A stretch of DNA of 25,186 bases from contig JAHBMJ010000024.1 of NCBI GenBank assembly GCA_018398765.1, positions 64,475-89,660 on the forward strand, read 5' to 3'. Shown piece by piece: positions 17,588 through 24,780 of the stretch. The notes below the pieces were generated by a model, which saw only the letters and a program-made list of their open reading frames with translations, searched no databases and had not been told where the DNA came from. The position numbers and the translations under genes were made by a program. Source of the stretch: Chromera velia (lineage: Eukaryota > Sar > Chromeraceae). The first letter of the stretch is position 1. Each line of letters opens with the position of its first letter.

Positions 17588-18542
17588 AAGACACACAAGA
17601 ACACTTTGCTTCTCCCAGACAGCTGAGACTGTACAAAGGGAAATTGGAAAAGGAAGGGGAAGCATTTCAACCGCACCCACACAAGAAGACACTTTCTCTC
17701 TGCAAGCGAAGGGACGTTTGCAGAAGTCCGATTTCTCTCGCAATCTTTCCAGTACTGATATTGGTGCGGAGGGAGTACAGAGAGCTTGCCAGCGTGTGCG
17801 CAATTTTGACTCCCCAGAGTTTCTTCGTCGAAAAGTTTTGGAGGAAATTGCAATTGATGTGCACTCTTGTCTGTGGGGGGAAGGATGTGCTTGGTTTGGG
17901 AAAGGAGAGACCGCTGGAAAAGAAGCTAAGGTTAGTGAAGAGGATAGATTTCTGCTTGCCGATGCTAACCAGAACCCCTATTCGGGTGTTTTCAACGACC
18001 CCGCGGTCCTCAAACAGGACGACATATGGTATTACCGGAGAGAGGAGGACCGTGACAAGGCATCATCCTTACGGCTGCAGAGGAAGCTCCCCTGTGTGCG
18101 AAAGGAACTTGTCGATGGACCGACAGAGGCGGAAAGGAGGGATGGGGAGGATTGGAGCGCTTCGAGTGCAAAACTGCTCCGAATGTTCGAACAGGTGCAA
18201 GAGAAGGTGGGGGAGGTCTGCGCTCTTCTCTCGGGTGAAGGCCGAGTGCACGAAGATTTCCACCCAGTCAGTCTCTTGTCTTTGGAAGGTTGCCCAGACC
18301 AGCCTCCACACGCGGACATGCGTCCGTGCGACGTGGAAAGCGCCGTCAAGGTAGGTTGCGAGCCTGAAGGGGAGCCGTTGACCGCGGGGCAAAAGCCGCT
18401 CAGGGGCTTGTTTCTCAGGGAGGGGGGGGCGTTGCGCTTGTGTCTGTTAACGAGGATGGAATTTATGAGTTTGCGGCTGTTCGGTTCGCATTTGATAAGA
18501 TTGGTTGCTGTCCAGAGGGAGAATAGCGAGGGAAAGCGATGA
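17588..18542 (+). CDS. Possible 2OG-Fe(II)-oxygenase-like protein, exon
   Basis: A strong acceptor (CCCCTTCTTTTTTTTCAG, ending 17587) precedes a long frame. It contains NPYSGVFNDPAVLKQDD, a helical stretch (AKLLRMFEQVQEKVGEVCAL), then FHPVSLLSLEGCPDQPPHAD (HAD at 18309-18317) and PLRGLFLREGGALRL. A Gly-Cys...Gln-Pro-x-His-x-Asp stretch followed by a P-L...L-x-G strand recalls the HxD half of the double-stranded beta-helix in Fe(II)/2-oxoglutarate oxygenases. The second histidine was not found. An AAG|GTAGGT donor lies at 18351, between these two parts, so the last section may be intron read-through; the frame ends with TGA at 18540-18542. An overlapping open frame at 17254-18354 looks less protein-like. 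Confidence 0.4.
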
Positions 18543-18638
18543 CTCTTCTCACTCTTTGTTCATGTGGGCAGGGGGGCGTTCATGAATCTATCCCCTCAGA
18601 GCTGCCTTCGAGAACCGTGACTTCGCCGCCGGAGGCAG

Positions 18639-19013
18639 TTTTTCCTAGTGTGAAAATTTTCCTGGTGTGAAATGTTTGCAGATCTTTATCCGGACTTCCT
18701 CTCCCCAGACGGGCATGTTCTCCTGTCAGAAGGAATGCAAATGCATTTGCTGCCGCTGCCCACTCGTCAAGGGACAGGTCACTGTGAAAGCCCCCATAGG
18801 CCACAAGGATAAGAAGGGGAATTGTCTCCCCCTGCCGAGCTGGTCAGTCAGTCCCTCCGTCTTCCTGGTGTGAAATTCCTCTCGAGTCTTATTCGATCGG
18901 TTTCTTTGAGTGTTTTCCTGAAGCGAAAGTCTTTCCTGCTGTGAAACTTCCTTCGGTCTCATTCAATCTGTTCAAGTGTGCTCCTGGCGTGAAAGTCTTT
19001 CCTACATGGTGTG
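18639..19013. repeat. TTTCCTGGTGTGAAA motif repeats, including a 71-bp tandem pair
   Basis: Seven variants of TTTCCTGGTGTGAAA lie near 18641, 18658, 18862, 18914, 18932, 18981 and 18998. The segments from 18864 and 18935 are two tandem units of 71 bp (each with TC.CATTC.ATC.GTT in the middle). The G at the end of several motifs resembles half of a splice acceptor, but no consistent gene model follows. Confidence 0.65.
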
Positions 19014-19023
19014 ATGAGTGCAG

Positions 19024-19294
19024 CGGTCATCCTCCTGAAGGCACTGAGGCAAAGCCAAACAAATTCAAGCAGTCTGTGCAGGTTCCCTACTACAACATCC
19101 ACTTCCACGGTCTCGCTCCCCAGCCCGACCCCATGCCCCTTGGCATTCCCCAGCTGACCCTCCCCGACCCCTTGTATTCGCCTACGTCTCCTATGATCCC
19201 TGCTACTCCCACACACGCCGCTGGTGCGATTACTCCCCATTTCGGCATTGAGACCGCCGTTGCATCCGCCATCCACACCATGATGCATGATTGA
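19024..19294 (+). CDS. Candidate C-terminal exon, His/Pro-rich
   Basis: After GTGATGAGTGCAG the frame reads HPPEGTEAKPNKFKQSVQVP, YYNIHFHGLAPQPDPMPLGI and a Pro/Thr-rich segment, ending IHTMMHD at the TGA at 19292-19294. Unique, codon-like sequence without repeats makes it likely to be coding. Family unknown. Confidence 0.4.
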
Positions 19295-19370
19295 TACAGA
19301 CAACTCTCCTTGGCCGATCGTTGGGTTCTTGCCTGCAGAGGTTTCATTTTTCTTATTTGCCTCCCTCAAG

Positions 19371-19838
19371 CATATGTCGATGGACTTACAGGACAAGATA
19401 TAGTTGTGTGTGGAGTCATACGGAGGAAAAGTGATCGATCGGCTGTGTTGCTCACGCAGAGATTGTCGTCGGCACCGTTTCCAGATCTGTGGGAATTTCC
19501 TGGTGGGAAGCGTGAGAAGTGCGATGAAAGTGATATCGCAGTGCGCCGACGTGAGATTGAGGAAGAACTTGGCATTCAAGTTAAAGTCGATGCTGACGTT
19601 CGGCCCTTGGCAGTCTGCGAGTGCCGAGACGCGTGTGGTAGGAAAACAGAGCACACGCTGAAGTTTTATGAGGCCACGTATGACAATCTCTGCTCTTCCT
19701 CCGGATTGGATCTTATTGGTGTGCAGAGGTTTGGGTGGGTGAAACTCAGTGATCTTCCAAAATGGGCTGGGGTGGCTGTTCCAAATGATGTGAAGGTCCT
19801 TCATTTGCTGTCGCAAATGGCAAAAGGTGGTGAACATG
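19371..19838 (+). CDS. Nudix (MutT-like) hydrolase exon
   Basis: Nudix enzymes cleave nucleoside diphosphates linked to another group; the MutT branch clears oxidised nucleotides. Seen here: a first strand (GQDIVVCGVIRRKSDRSAVL), then LWEFPGGKRE leading into the Nudix box (19505-19576), which ends REIEEELGI. Compared with G-x5-E-x7-R-E-U-x-E-E-x-G-U, only the first spacer is one residue longer. A pyrimidine-rich acceptor (TTGCCTCCCTCAAG) ends at 19370; a donor-like GTGAGC starts at 19839, followed by T-rich intron-like sequence. The upstream exon with the true start is not identified. Size and LWEFPGGK suggest the MutT/NUDT1 side of the family, but the substrate cannot be read off. Confidence 0.85.
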
Positions 19839-20030
19839 GTGAGCATTTGTTCTTTTTTGTGAGGTTTATTTGTCTTTTGTTCATGTCTCTTTTTGTTTCT
19901 TTTTGCAGGTGTGCTTCTTGTTCGTTTGTTTGCTTGATTGTTTGTCTTTGTCTTTCTGTTTATCTGTGTCTATTTGCTTGTTCTACAATGTTTGTCTGCT
20001 TGGTTGTGTTTGGTTGCAAGCCAATATTGG

Positions 20031-20264
20031 GGTGCTAGTGGTGACCTACAGTGGGACGATCTCCCGGAGAGTCTCCAGCACACAACCTCGCTTGAGGCCT
20101 CACCAGAAGGACAGCCGACGAGTCCTTTGAAGGACAGGTCTTTGCCTTCCGAAGAGGGTCTCCTCTTGCCCACGGACGACGTCTCATCTCATATTTCCAC
20201 CTCTCCATCCATGCTCATCCTCTCCACGCCCTCCCCCCCCCACGACACTTGCAGGTATCTGTGA
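20031..20264 (+). CDS. Candidate exon, Ser/Pro/Leu-rich
   Basis: The frame reads GDLQWDDLPESLQHTTSLEA then SPEGQPTSPLKDRSLPSEEG, ending at a possible CAG|GTATCT donor (20255) or at the TGA at 20262-20264. It may continue the Nudix gene or start another; the splice phase from 19838 does not fit simply. No family recognised. Confidence 0.35.
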   Translation, partial: GASGDLQWDDLPESLQHTTSLEASPEGQPTSPLKDRSLPSEEGLLLPTDDVSSHISTSPSMLILSTPSPPHDTCRYL

Positions 20265-20333
20265 TCGCAATCAGGTGGATCTTGGTGTTGAGTTGCTCGT
20301 TCGATCAGCTGGAGAGTCGACGAACCTTTCTGA

Positions 20334-20639
20334 GTGGTTGGCATCGAACATCACTTGAGACATGACTTCGGCATCAATCGATTCAGTTCAGCCTCAGGAG
20401 ACCAACCCGTAGTATACCTTGCGGGTGTAATGGACTACCTATGCGCCGAACTTGCGGAAGTGTTCGGAAATGCAGCTAAAAAGGAGGGAAAGAGTAAAAT
20501 ACTCTCGCACCACCTGTACGAAGCCATCGCACAGGATCCAGAGGGGAGAGTGTTGGACTCTTGCGCGGACACGCGTTTCAACAACGCAAGGCAAGAATGG
20601 ACTTGGGAGCGAGTTCCGTCTCCTCGTTTTTTTCTTTGA
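20334..20639 (+). CDS. Divergent histone H2A-like fold
   Basis: H2A pairs with H2B in the nucleosome core. The frame reads VVGIEHHLRHDFGINRFSSA, then VYLAGVMDYLCAELAEVFGN and AAKKEGKSKILSHHLYEAIA. These align with the H2A blocks VGR(V/I)[27 protein letters not shown] and AA+(D/E)NKK(T/S)RI.PRHLQLAI. Helices alpha1 to alpha3 are therefore represented, with three extra residues before VYLA. The N-terminal tail is missing (TGA just upstream at 20331), and after the QDPEGRVL stretch the usual docking domain is absent. An acceptor (CTTTCTGAG) and a donor could lie at the edges, so the rest may be in other exons, or this is a relic. Confidence 0.65.
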   Translation: MVGIEHHLRHDFGINRFSSASGDQPVVYLAGVMDYLCAELAEVFGNAAKKEGKSKILSHHLYEAIAQDPEGRVLDSCADTRFNNARQEWTWERVPSPRFFL

Positions 20640-20851
20640 AAAACCTTCTGAATTCCACCTCTCTCTGGACAGTGTTTGGAGTCCGCTGTCCGCGTGTTTT
20701 TCTTCGTCGGTCCCCGGATGTCTTTCTTGAAGAACCGGGTCACTGGCGAGAGGCGTTCCTCCCCCTCGCCTCGATCACAGCAGGAAGTGTGGAAGAAAGC
20801 AGGTTCCGTGGAGACGTGCGAAGGATAAGACAAGGGGTGGGCGACTTAGGT
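20640..20851 (+). CDS. Candidate exon, unknown protein
   Basis: The frame reads WTVFGVRCPRVFLRRSPDVF, then LEEPGHWREAFLPLASITAG and SVEESRFRGDVRRIRQGVGD. It ends at a good donor, GGTG|GTGAGT (GT at 20852). The following T-rich tract would be intron. Family unknown. Confidence 0.35.
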
Positions 20852-20959
20852 GGTGAGTACATTATTATTTTTATTTGCTTGATTGTCTGTCAGTTGCTTT
20901 TGCTTAGTTGTGAGCCGAGACCCGACCGGGTCATTGTTCTTTCTTAATTTCGTGGACAA

Positions 20960-21028
20960 TGGTTTCTTTCTTCCTTTTTTTTTCCCTTTCTTTCTTTCTT
21001 TCTTTCTTTCTTCCTTCCTTCCTTTCTT

Positions 21029-21060
<32 letters not shown>

Positions 21061-21069
21061 TTTTTTTTT

Positions 21070-21101
<32 letters not shown>

Positions 21102-21108
21102 TTTTTTT

Positions 21109-21140
<32 letters not shown>

Positions 21141-21247
21141 TTCTTTCTTTCTTTCTTTCTTTCTTCCTTTCTTTCTTTTGTTTTTTCGTTCGTTCGTTCG
21201 TTCGTTCGTTGTTCGTTCGTTCGTTCGTTCTTTCTTTCTTTCTTACG
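20960..21247 (+). repeat. Long TTTC / TTCC / TTCG pyrimidine tract
   Basis: (TTTC)n with CT and T-run interruptions (20960-21180), then (TTCG)n at about 21187-21229, then TTTC again. The strand is almost wholly pyrimidine for about 220 bp. Open frames through it are low-complexity artefacts. Confidence 0.9.
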
Positions 21248-21285
21248 TTGTTTTGGTTCCTATTTTCTTTCTCTCTTTCTCTCTT

Positions 21286-21441
21286 TCGCCGTCTGCCTGC
21301 GCGTCTGCCTACGCGTCTGCGCGGTCTGCCTGCGCGTCTGCACCTCCCTCTCCGCATCACATGCAGAGAGGGCTGTCCTTGCCAGCGGATCTGCCCTCCG
21401 TGCCACAGTCGATGTCGTTCCCGAGTAGCTCACAGCTATAG
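21286..21441 (+). repeat. Short GCGTCTGCC repeats with an open frame
   Basis: About five variants of TGCCTGCGCGTC between 21290 and 21342, then unique sequence. One frame reads Ser-Ala-Cys repeats and then HHMQRGLSLPADLPSVPQSM to a TAG at 21439-21441; it could be a C-terminal exon. Which is right cannot be told. Confidence 0.35.
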
Positions 21442-21766
21442 GGGGAGGGAGGTACTGCATGACGATCCGCTGTCGTGCATGTGTTCATGTACTGACGCAT
21501 AATGACTGCGCTGTTTGTTTGTCCCTTCTAGTTTTCTTGAAGTCCATTCGGTGTTGTTTTTCGCGGTTGCCGTCAGGGGGGGGGGGAGGACTGCGCTCCC
21601 CAGCTTACCCTCAACCCACTCGCGCGGATGCACAAGAAAGGCAGAGAAGGCACGGACCTGAGCAGGGATACGGACCTGGCCCGGCGAGGCCTGAATATTC
21701 TAGCCTTTCCTTGTTCACTATTATCCCCCTGTCGATGGTTTCACTTTGCAGTTTGGCTCTATGATG

Positions 21767-21796
21767 CATTACCGGCGCGGCACGCGCCAGGCCCCG
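21767..21796 (+). repeat. Left arm of a 30-bp inverted repeat
   Basis: It contains CCGGCGCGGCACGCGCC and matches the reverse complement of 22281-22310 at 28 of 30 positions. The arms enclose 484 bp. Confidence 0.8.
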
Positions 21797-22083
21797 TGGC
21801 GCCGCCCATGCGCGGCATGCTGGTCGGGCACGAATCTGTGTCCGAGTCCGATCTCGGGCATGAGACGTACATCTCTGCACGTCTTACTTGTGTGCTTTTC
21901 AACTGTTGTCTCTGTAGGATCCTTTTACTGCTTGTCTTAACATTCAATGCCCGTTTTCCCGGAAGAAAAAGACGTACTAGTTGTGGAGCTTTGAGGTCTT
22001 CACACTTTGAAGGTTTCATCATGAGTGTCTTTCTGGTTTTTTCACCAGTACACAGCTCCTTCTTCCTCTTCTGATTTCTTTGA

Positions 22084-22517
22084 ATGCCCAAAGATCCTTT
22101 GAGTTCCACCCGAAGAGCAATCATGGAGGGTGGGGAAGTGCAAGAAGACACGAGGGATCCGTATCCTGCGATGGACGAGGAGGAAAGGAAGGAATTCAGA
22201 AAGGATGCAAAAAAGAAATTTATGGACAGAGTCGTGGCGCGTCCGTGGCGCGGGGTCCGTGGGGGCATGGATCCGTGGCGCGGGGCATGGCGCGTGCCGC
22301 GCCGGTAGTGTGTCCTCGGGCCTCTGCTTTCGTCGGGGTGGGAAGAAACTGGGGCCGGTGTCCGTGTTCGGCCACTTCCAGCAGGGAAGCAGAGACAAAG
22401 ACCCTCCGAAAGAAACAGAAGTGCAAAAACGTCGGGTGCAAGAAGACGTTCTCGGCCTCGAAGCGCCAGAAATTCTGCCAAGCCTGCATGCCACAGAAGC
22501 GAAGAGAGTCCGCCTGA
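22084..22517 (+). CDS. Small acidic/basic protein with a four-cysteine cluster, probably disrupted
   Basis: From the ATG at 22084 one frame reads MPKDPLSSTRRAIMEGGEVQ then an acidic and a basic stretch (DEEERKEFRKDAKKKFMDR), ending at 22308 in Arg/Trp-rich sequence made by CGTGGCGCG repeats. Another frame then carries CKNVGCKKTF and KFCQACMPQKR (22422-22487), a C-x4-C-x12-C-x2-C cluster that could bind zinc, ending with TGA at 22515-22517. The two parts may be one protein split by the GC-rich repeat arm (about 22223-22310), or separate exons. The zinc cluster is seen; its function is unknown. Confidence 0.35.
22281..22310 (-). repeat. Right arm of a 30-bp inverted repeat
   Basis: Partner of 21767-21796. 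It lies at the end of several CCGTGGCGCGG direct repeats (22223-22290). No obvious target-site duplication flanks the pair. Confidence 0.8.
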
Positions 22518-22580
22518 CTCCGAATGAGAGCTTATACAGTCAGGGCTTCGCGCGGGTCACTTTGTGCAATGTCAGACGAT

Positions 22581-22686
22581 NNNNNNNNNNNNNNNNNNNN
22601 NNNNNNNNNNNNNNNNNNNNNNNNNNNNNNNNNNNNNNNNNNNNNNNNNNNNNNNNNNNNNNNNNNNNNNNNNNNNNNNNNNNNNN
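22581..22686. other. Assembly gap (106 N)
   Basis: Unresolved bases. Reading frames that cross the gap are not meaningful. Confidence 1.
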
Positions 22687-22875
22687 TGAATTCTTGTGGA
22701 CGGCCCCGTTTGATTCCGAATGCAGCGCTACTACTGGCAAACACTCTGAGAGTTCCAGTGCGAGGCGACGACGCTTCGAGCGGAAAAGGTCAGAAGAGCG
22801 AGGCCCGTCCCGCCCCCACAAGGTTTGCGTCGGCCGTCTCGGATCGGGGACGAGAACTTGCAGGGGTCGTCTCTG

Positions 22876-23531
22876 ATCGTGCGCCCAGAGGTCGTCCTCT
22901 GGTAGGAACTCGTGTGGCCCTCCCTCCCCCAGTTTTGGCCGTTGTTGGCCCCGAGTGGTGGGTCTATCGCCACGAGGGGGCGAGGACGAGATGGAGGCCC
23001 TCGTCCAACGGGAGGGAGCGAGGACCTGGGTGCGGACCTCCGACGGTGCGTGGATGGAGCGGGACCAGTTCCAGCTCCTCGGTGATGTGGGAGTTGTCGT
23101 CAATGGCAACTCTTGGCGCGTCCCGGGGAGGGGACGTTGTTGGTGCGTCTGGGTCCCTTCCCTCCAGAGCCGCATGGCGGAGGGCTTCACGGTGGGGGCC
23201 TTCCTCAGGAGGATGAAACGCTCCCTTGACGTGCCCGTCCCCGTCCTGGTCGAGTTGGCGGCGGGGCCTTGTCTTCTTGCTGGCGCGGACGGCAAGATGT
23301 GTTCTGTCTGTGGGCGGGTGTCGGCATCCATGCAGCGATGCGCCGGGTGCACTGCAGCGATGCGCCGGGTGCCAGTACACCCGTTATTGTTCCCGCAAGT
23401 GTCAGAAGCGGGACTGGAGGCGAGATCATCGGCGCGTCTGCCCACAAGCCTCCTGGAGTCTGCTTCATCGAGATCGGCTAGCTAGAAGCGAAATACCCAC
23501 GGATATACAGGAAGAGTTCCTCTGCAAGTGA
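22876..23531 (+). pseudogene. MYND zinc-finger protein broken by a 22-bp tandem duplication
   Basis: MYND fingers bind two zinc ions and mediate protein contacts, often next to SET domains or other modules. One frame (open from 22876, with ATG at 22991) gives MEALVQREGARTWVRTSDGA, a Val-rich stretch, and the first half of the finger, MCSVCGRVSASMQRCAGC (from 23297). A 20-bp block, TGCAGCGATGCGCCGGGTGC, then repeats with a 2-bp spacer (23331-23350 and 23353-23372), shifting the frame. The second half, QRCAGCQYTRYCSRKCQKRD then a W-R-R-D-H-R-R-V-C stretch, continues in the other frame to the TGA at 23529-23531. With a single copy of the block the two halves would read as one ordinary MYND domain (23300-23441). 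No SET domain is visible. Confidence 0.75.
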
Positions 23532-23648
23532 GCGGGTTTCTTTCATTATTGACGCCTCGTCTGCATGCACCAAGCAGAAGCCCGCAGCTATCTAAGTTCA
23601 GTGCATTATCGCAACAAATCTGAAGCTTTGCTGTGCGGTTGTTCTCAG

Positions 23649-23826
23649 GTCCGTATAACTGGCCTCCAAAGTTTTACGATGTGGACGACGACGATCTCGG
23701 CTCCCTCCTTGGCCCCCACTATGGCGCAGGCCGCGTTAGTGACAGATCGTCTGTTCTCCTCTCCCGTAGATCCGTTTTTTTGTGGACGGGTTTTGGGTCG
23801 ACTGCGACGAAGACCATTTCGTGTGA
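23649..23826 (+). CDS. Acidic two-exon coding segment with a 35-nt intron
   Basis: After a GTTGTTCTCAG acceptor, exon 1 (23649-23734) reads PYNWPPKFYDVDDDDLGSLL then GPHYGAGR. A GTTAGT...CCGTAG segment of 35 nt (23735-23769) follows, then exon 2 reads IRFFVDGFWVDCDEDHFV in phase and stops with TGA at 23824-23826. A GTGAGT donor overlaps that stop, so another exon is possible. It may be the 3' end of the MYND gene, but the splice phase from 23523 (CAA|GTGAGC) is off by one. Family unknown. Confidence 0.45.
23735..23769 (+). other. Candidate 35-nt intron
   Basis: GTTAGT at the start, a pyrimidine-rich end (CTCCTCTCCCGTAG), phase 0. Removing it links two protein-like stretches in one frame. The length and donor match the candidate at 1945-1979. 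Confidence 0.45.
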
Positions 23827-24125
23827 GTCGGAGTGTGTGTGTGTGTGTTTTCTTTTTTTGGACTTGCTACTGTGCACGCTCCCACATAATCTTATACACA
23901 CAGAAACTATGAATGTCAAATTTCAACTTCGATCAAACTTTGAACTTCTTCTTCTCCACCTCGCGTGTCCCACAGAATTCAGTTTCGCGAGAAAAGAACA
24001 AGAGAAAAATCTTCTGCTTCTTCCCTTCTTCTTCTTCGTCAAAAGAACAATGTCCGGTGGTGCTTCTTTCGCTGCCTGCATAAGGACTCAATGCGGGGCT
24101 GTCTATCGAGACACGTCAGCCTGTA

Positions 24126-24381
24126 ATGGGGGCTGGACTTCTCGCGGGTGCTTCGGGTGCTTCTTCGTCGGCCTCTGCCTCCGCCTCTGCCTCCTCCTTT
24201 CTGGTGCATGGGGGGGGGGAGACCGCCATCTCCCAGGTGTGTGGAGAAAATAACTTCTGCCCGCATAACCGGCGAAAATGTCTCTGCTGGGAGTGCGGTG
24301 GAAAGATTGTGTGTGAGCACCTGGTCCACCGAGACCTGGTCCACTCCGGAGCAGATGAAAGAGAGGCTGGATTGCTGGGAG
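24126..24381 (+). CDS. C-x-H / C-x2-C-G-G zinc-binding motif protein, exon
   Basis: The ATG at 24126 starts an Ala/Ser-rich head (GASGASSSASASASASS). CPHNRRKCLCWECGGKIVCE plus H follows (24258-24320). C-x-H...C-x2-C-G-G-x3-C-x-H is the unit of a tandem zinc-binding repeat that I recognise from many algal, protist and giant-virus proteins of unclear role, usually written CxHGRxRxxCxxCGG. Here one full unit and the first half of a second are present; the second half lacks its C-x2-C, so the array is cut short or continues after the GAG|GTAAGT donor at 24382. An upstream ATG at 24050 lies in another frame. The G run at 24208-24217 is a possible slippage point. Confidence 0.55.
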
Positions 24382-24594
24382 GTAAGTAGCAGCAACTCGC
24401 CCCCCCCCCCCCCCATGAGGTGTCAATGCACCAGAGGGCACAGATCGATCGAGAGATGTATAGAGACAGGAAGATGTGTTGTCAGCACTAGACTACTCTC
24501 TGAGACAGGGTTTGGCGAGATTGTGTTCATATCACGAGTTTCGGTTCATCAACAATCGAGAATCCAAACCTGAAGGACGCACTCACATGCCAGC
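24382..24594. other. Probable intron with a 15-C run
   Basis: Starts at the GTAAGT donor and contains a run of 15 Cs (about 24400-24414). No gene is seen, and the acceptor is not identified. Confidence 0.35.
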
Positions 24595-24780
24595 ATGGGC
24601 CTGACCACAAAAACAGCTCCCTGGGGAAAAGAGTGGAATGACAGAGCACCGTTTGTAATGACAAATCAGACCTACAACCCTTTGCTTGAGCCTGCCTTCG
24701 AAGCTGATCTGGGACACGTGACTAGCAAAAGCAGACTTGGCTACACAAAAAGTAAAGCCCACACAGGGACAGGCAACTGA
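24595..24780 (+). CDS. Small ORF, uncertain
   Basis: A 61-codon frame from ATG (24595) reads GLTTKTAPWGKEWNDRAPFV then MTNQTYNPLLEPAFEADLGH, ending with TGA at 24778-24780. The composition is protein-like, without recognised motifs; it may be an exon upstream of the frame that follows. Confidence 0.3.
   Translation: MGLTTKTAPWGKEWNDRAPFVMTNQTYNPLLEPAFEADLGHVTSKSRLGYTKSKAHTGTGN

Noticed and set aside
18959-19846. Long minus-strand frame opposite the Nudix exon
   Set aside because: The plus strand carries a clear Nudix box; the minus frame has no recognisable domain and is a shadow.
19371-20639. Single Nudix-histone fusion gene
   Set aside because: The Nudix exon ends in phase 1 and no acceptor joins it simply to the H2A-like frame, which has a stop immediately upstream. 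There is no support for a fusion.
20944-21441. Phe/Leu/Ser-rich or Lys/Glu/Arg-rich frames on the two strands
   Set aside because: They arise from the TTTC/TTCG tract; no unique sequence supports coding.
22540-23445. Long minus-strand frame opposite the MYND region
   Set aside because: It crosses the assembly gap and is Arg/Pro/His-rich, as expected from the complement of GC-rich coding DNA. The MYND finger is on the plus strand.
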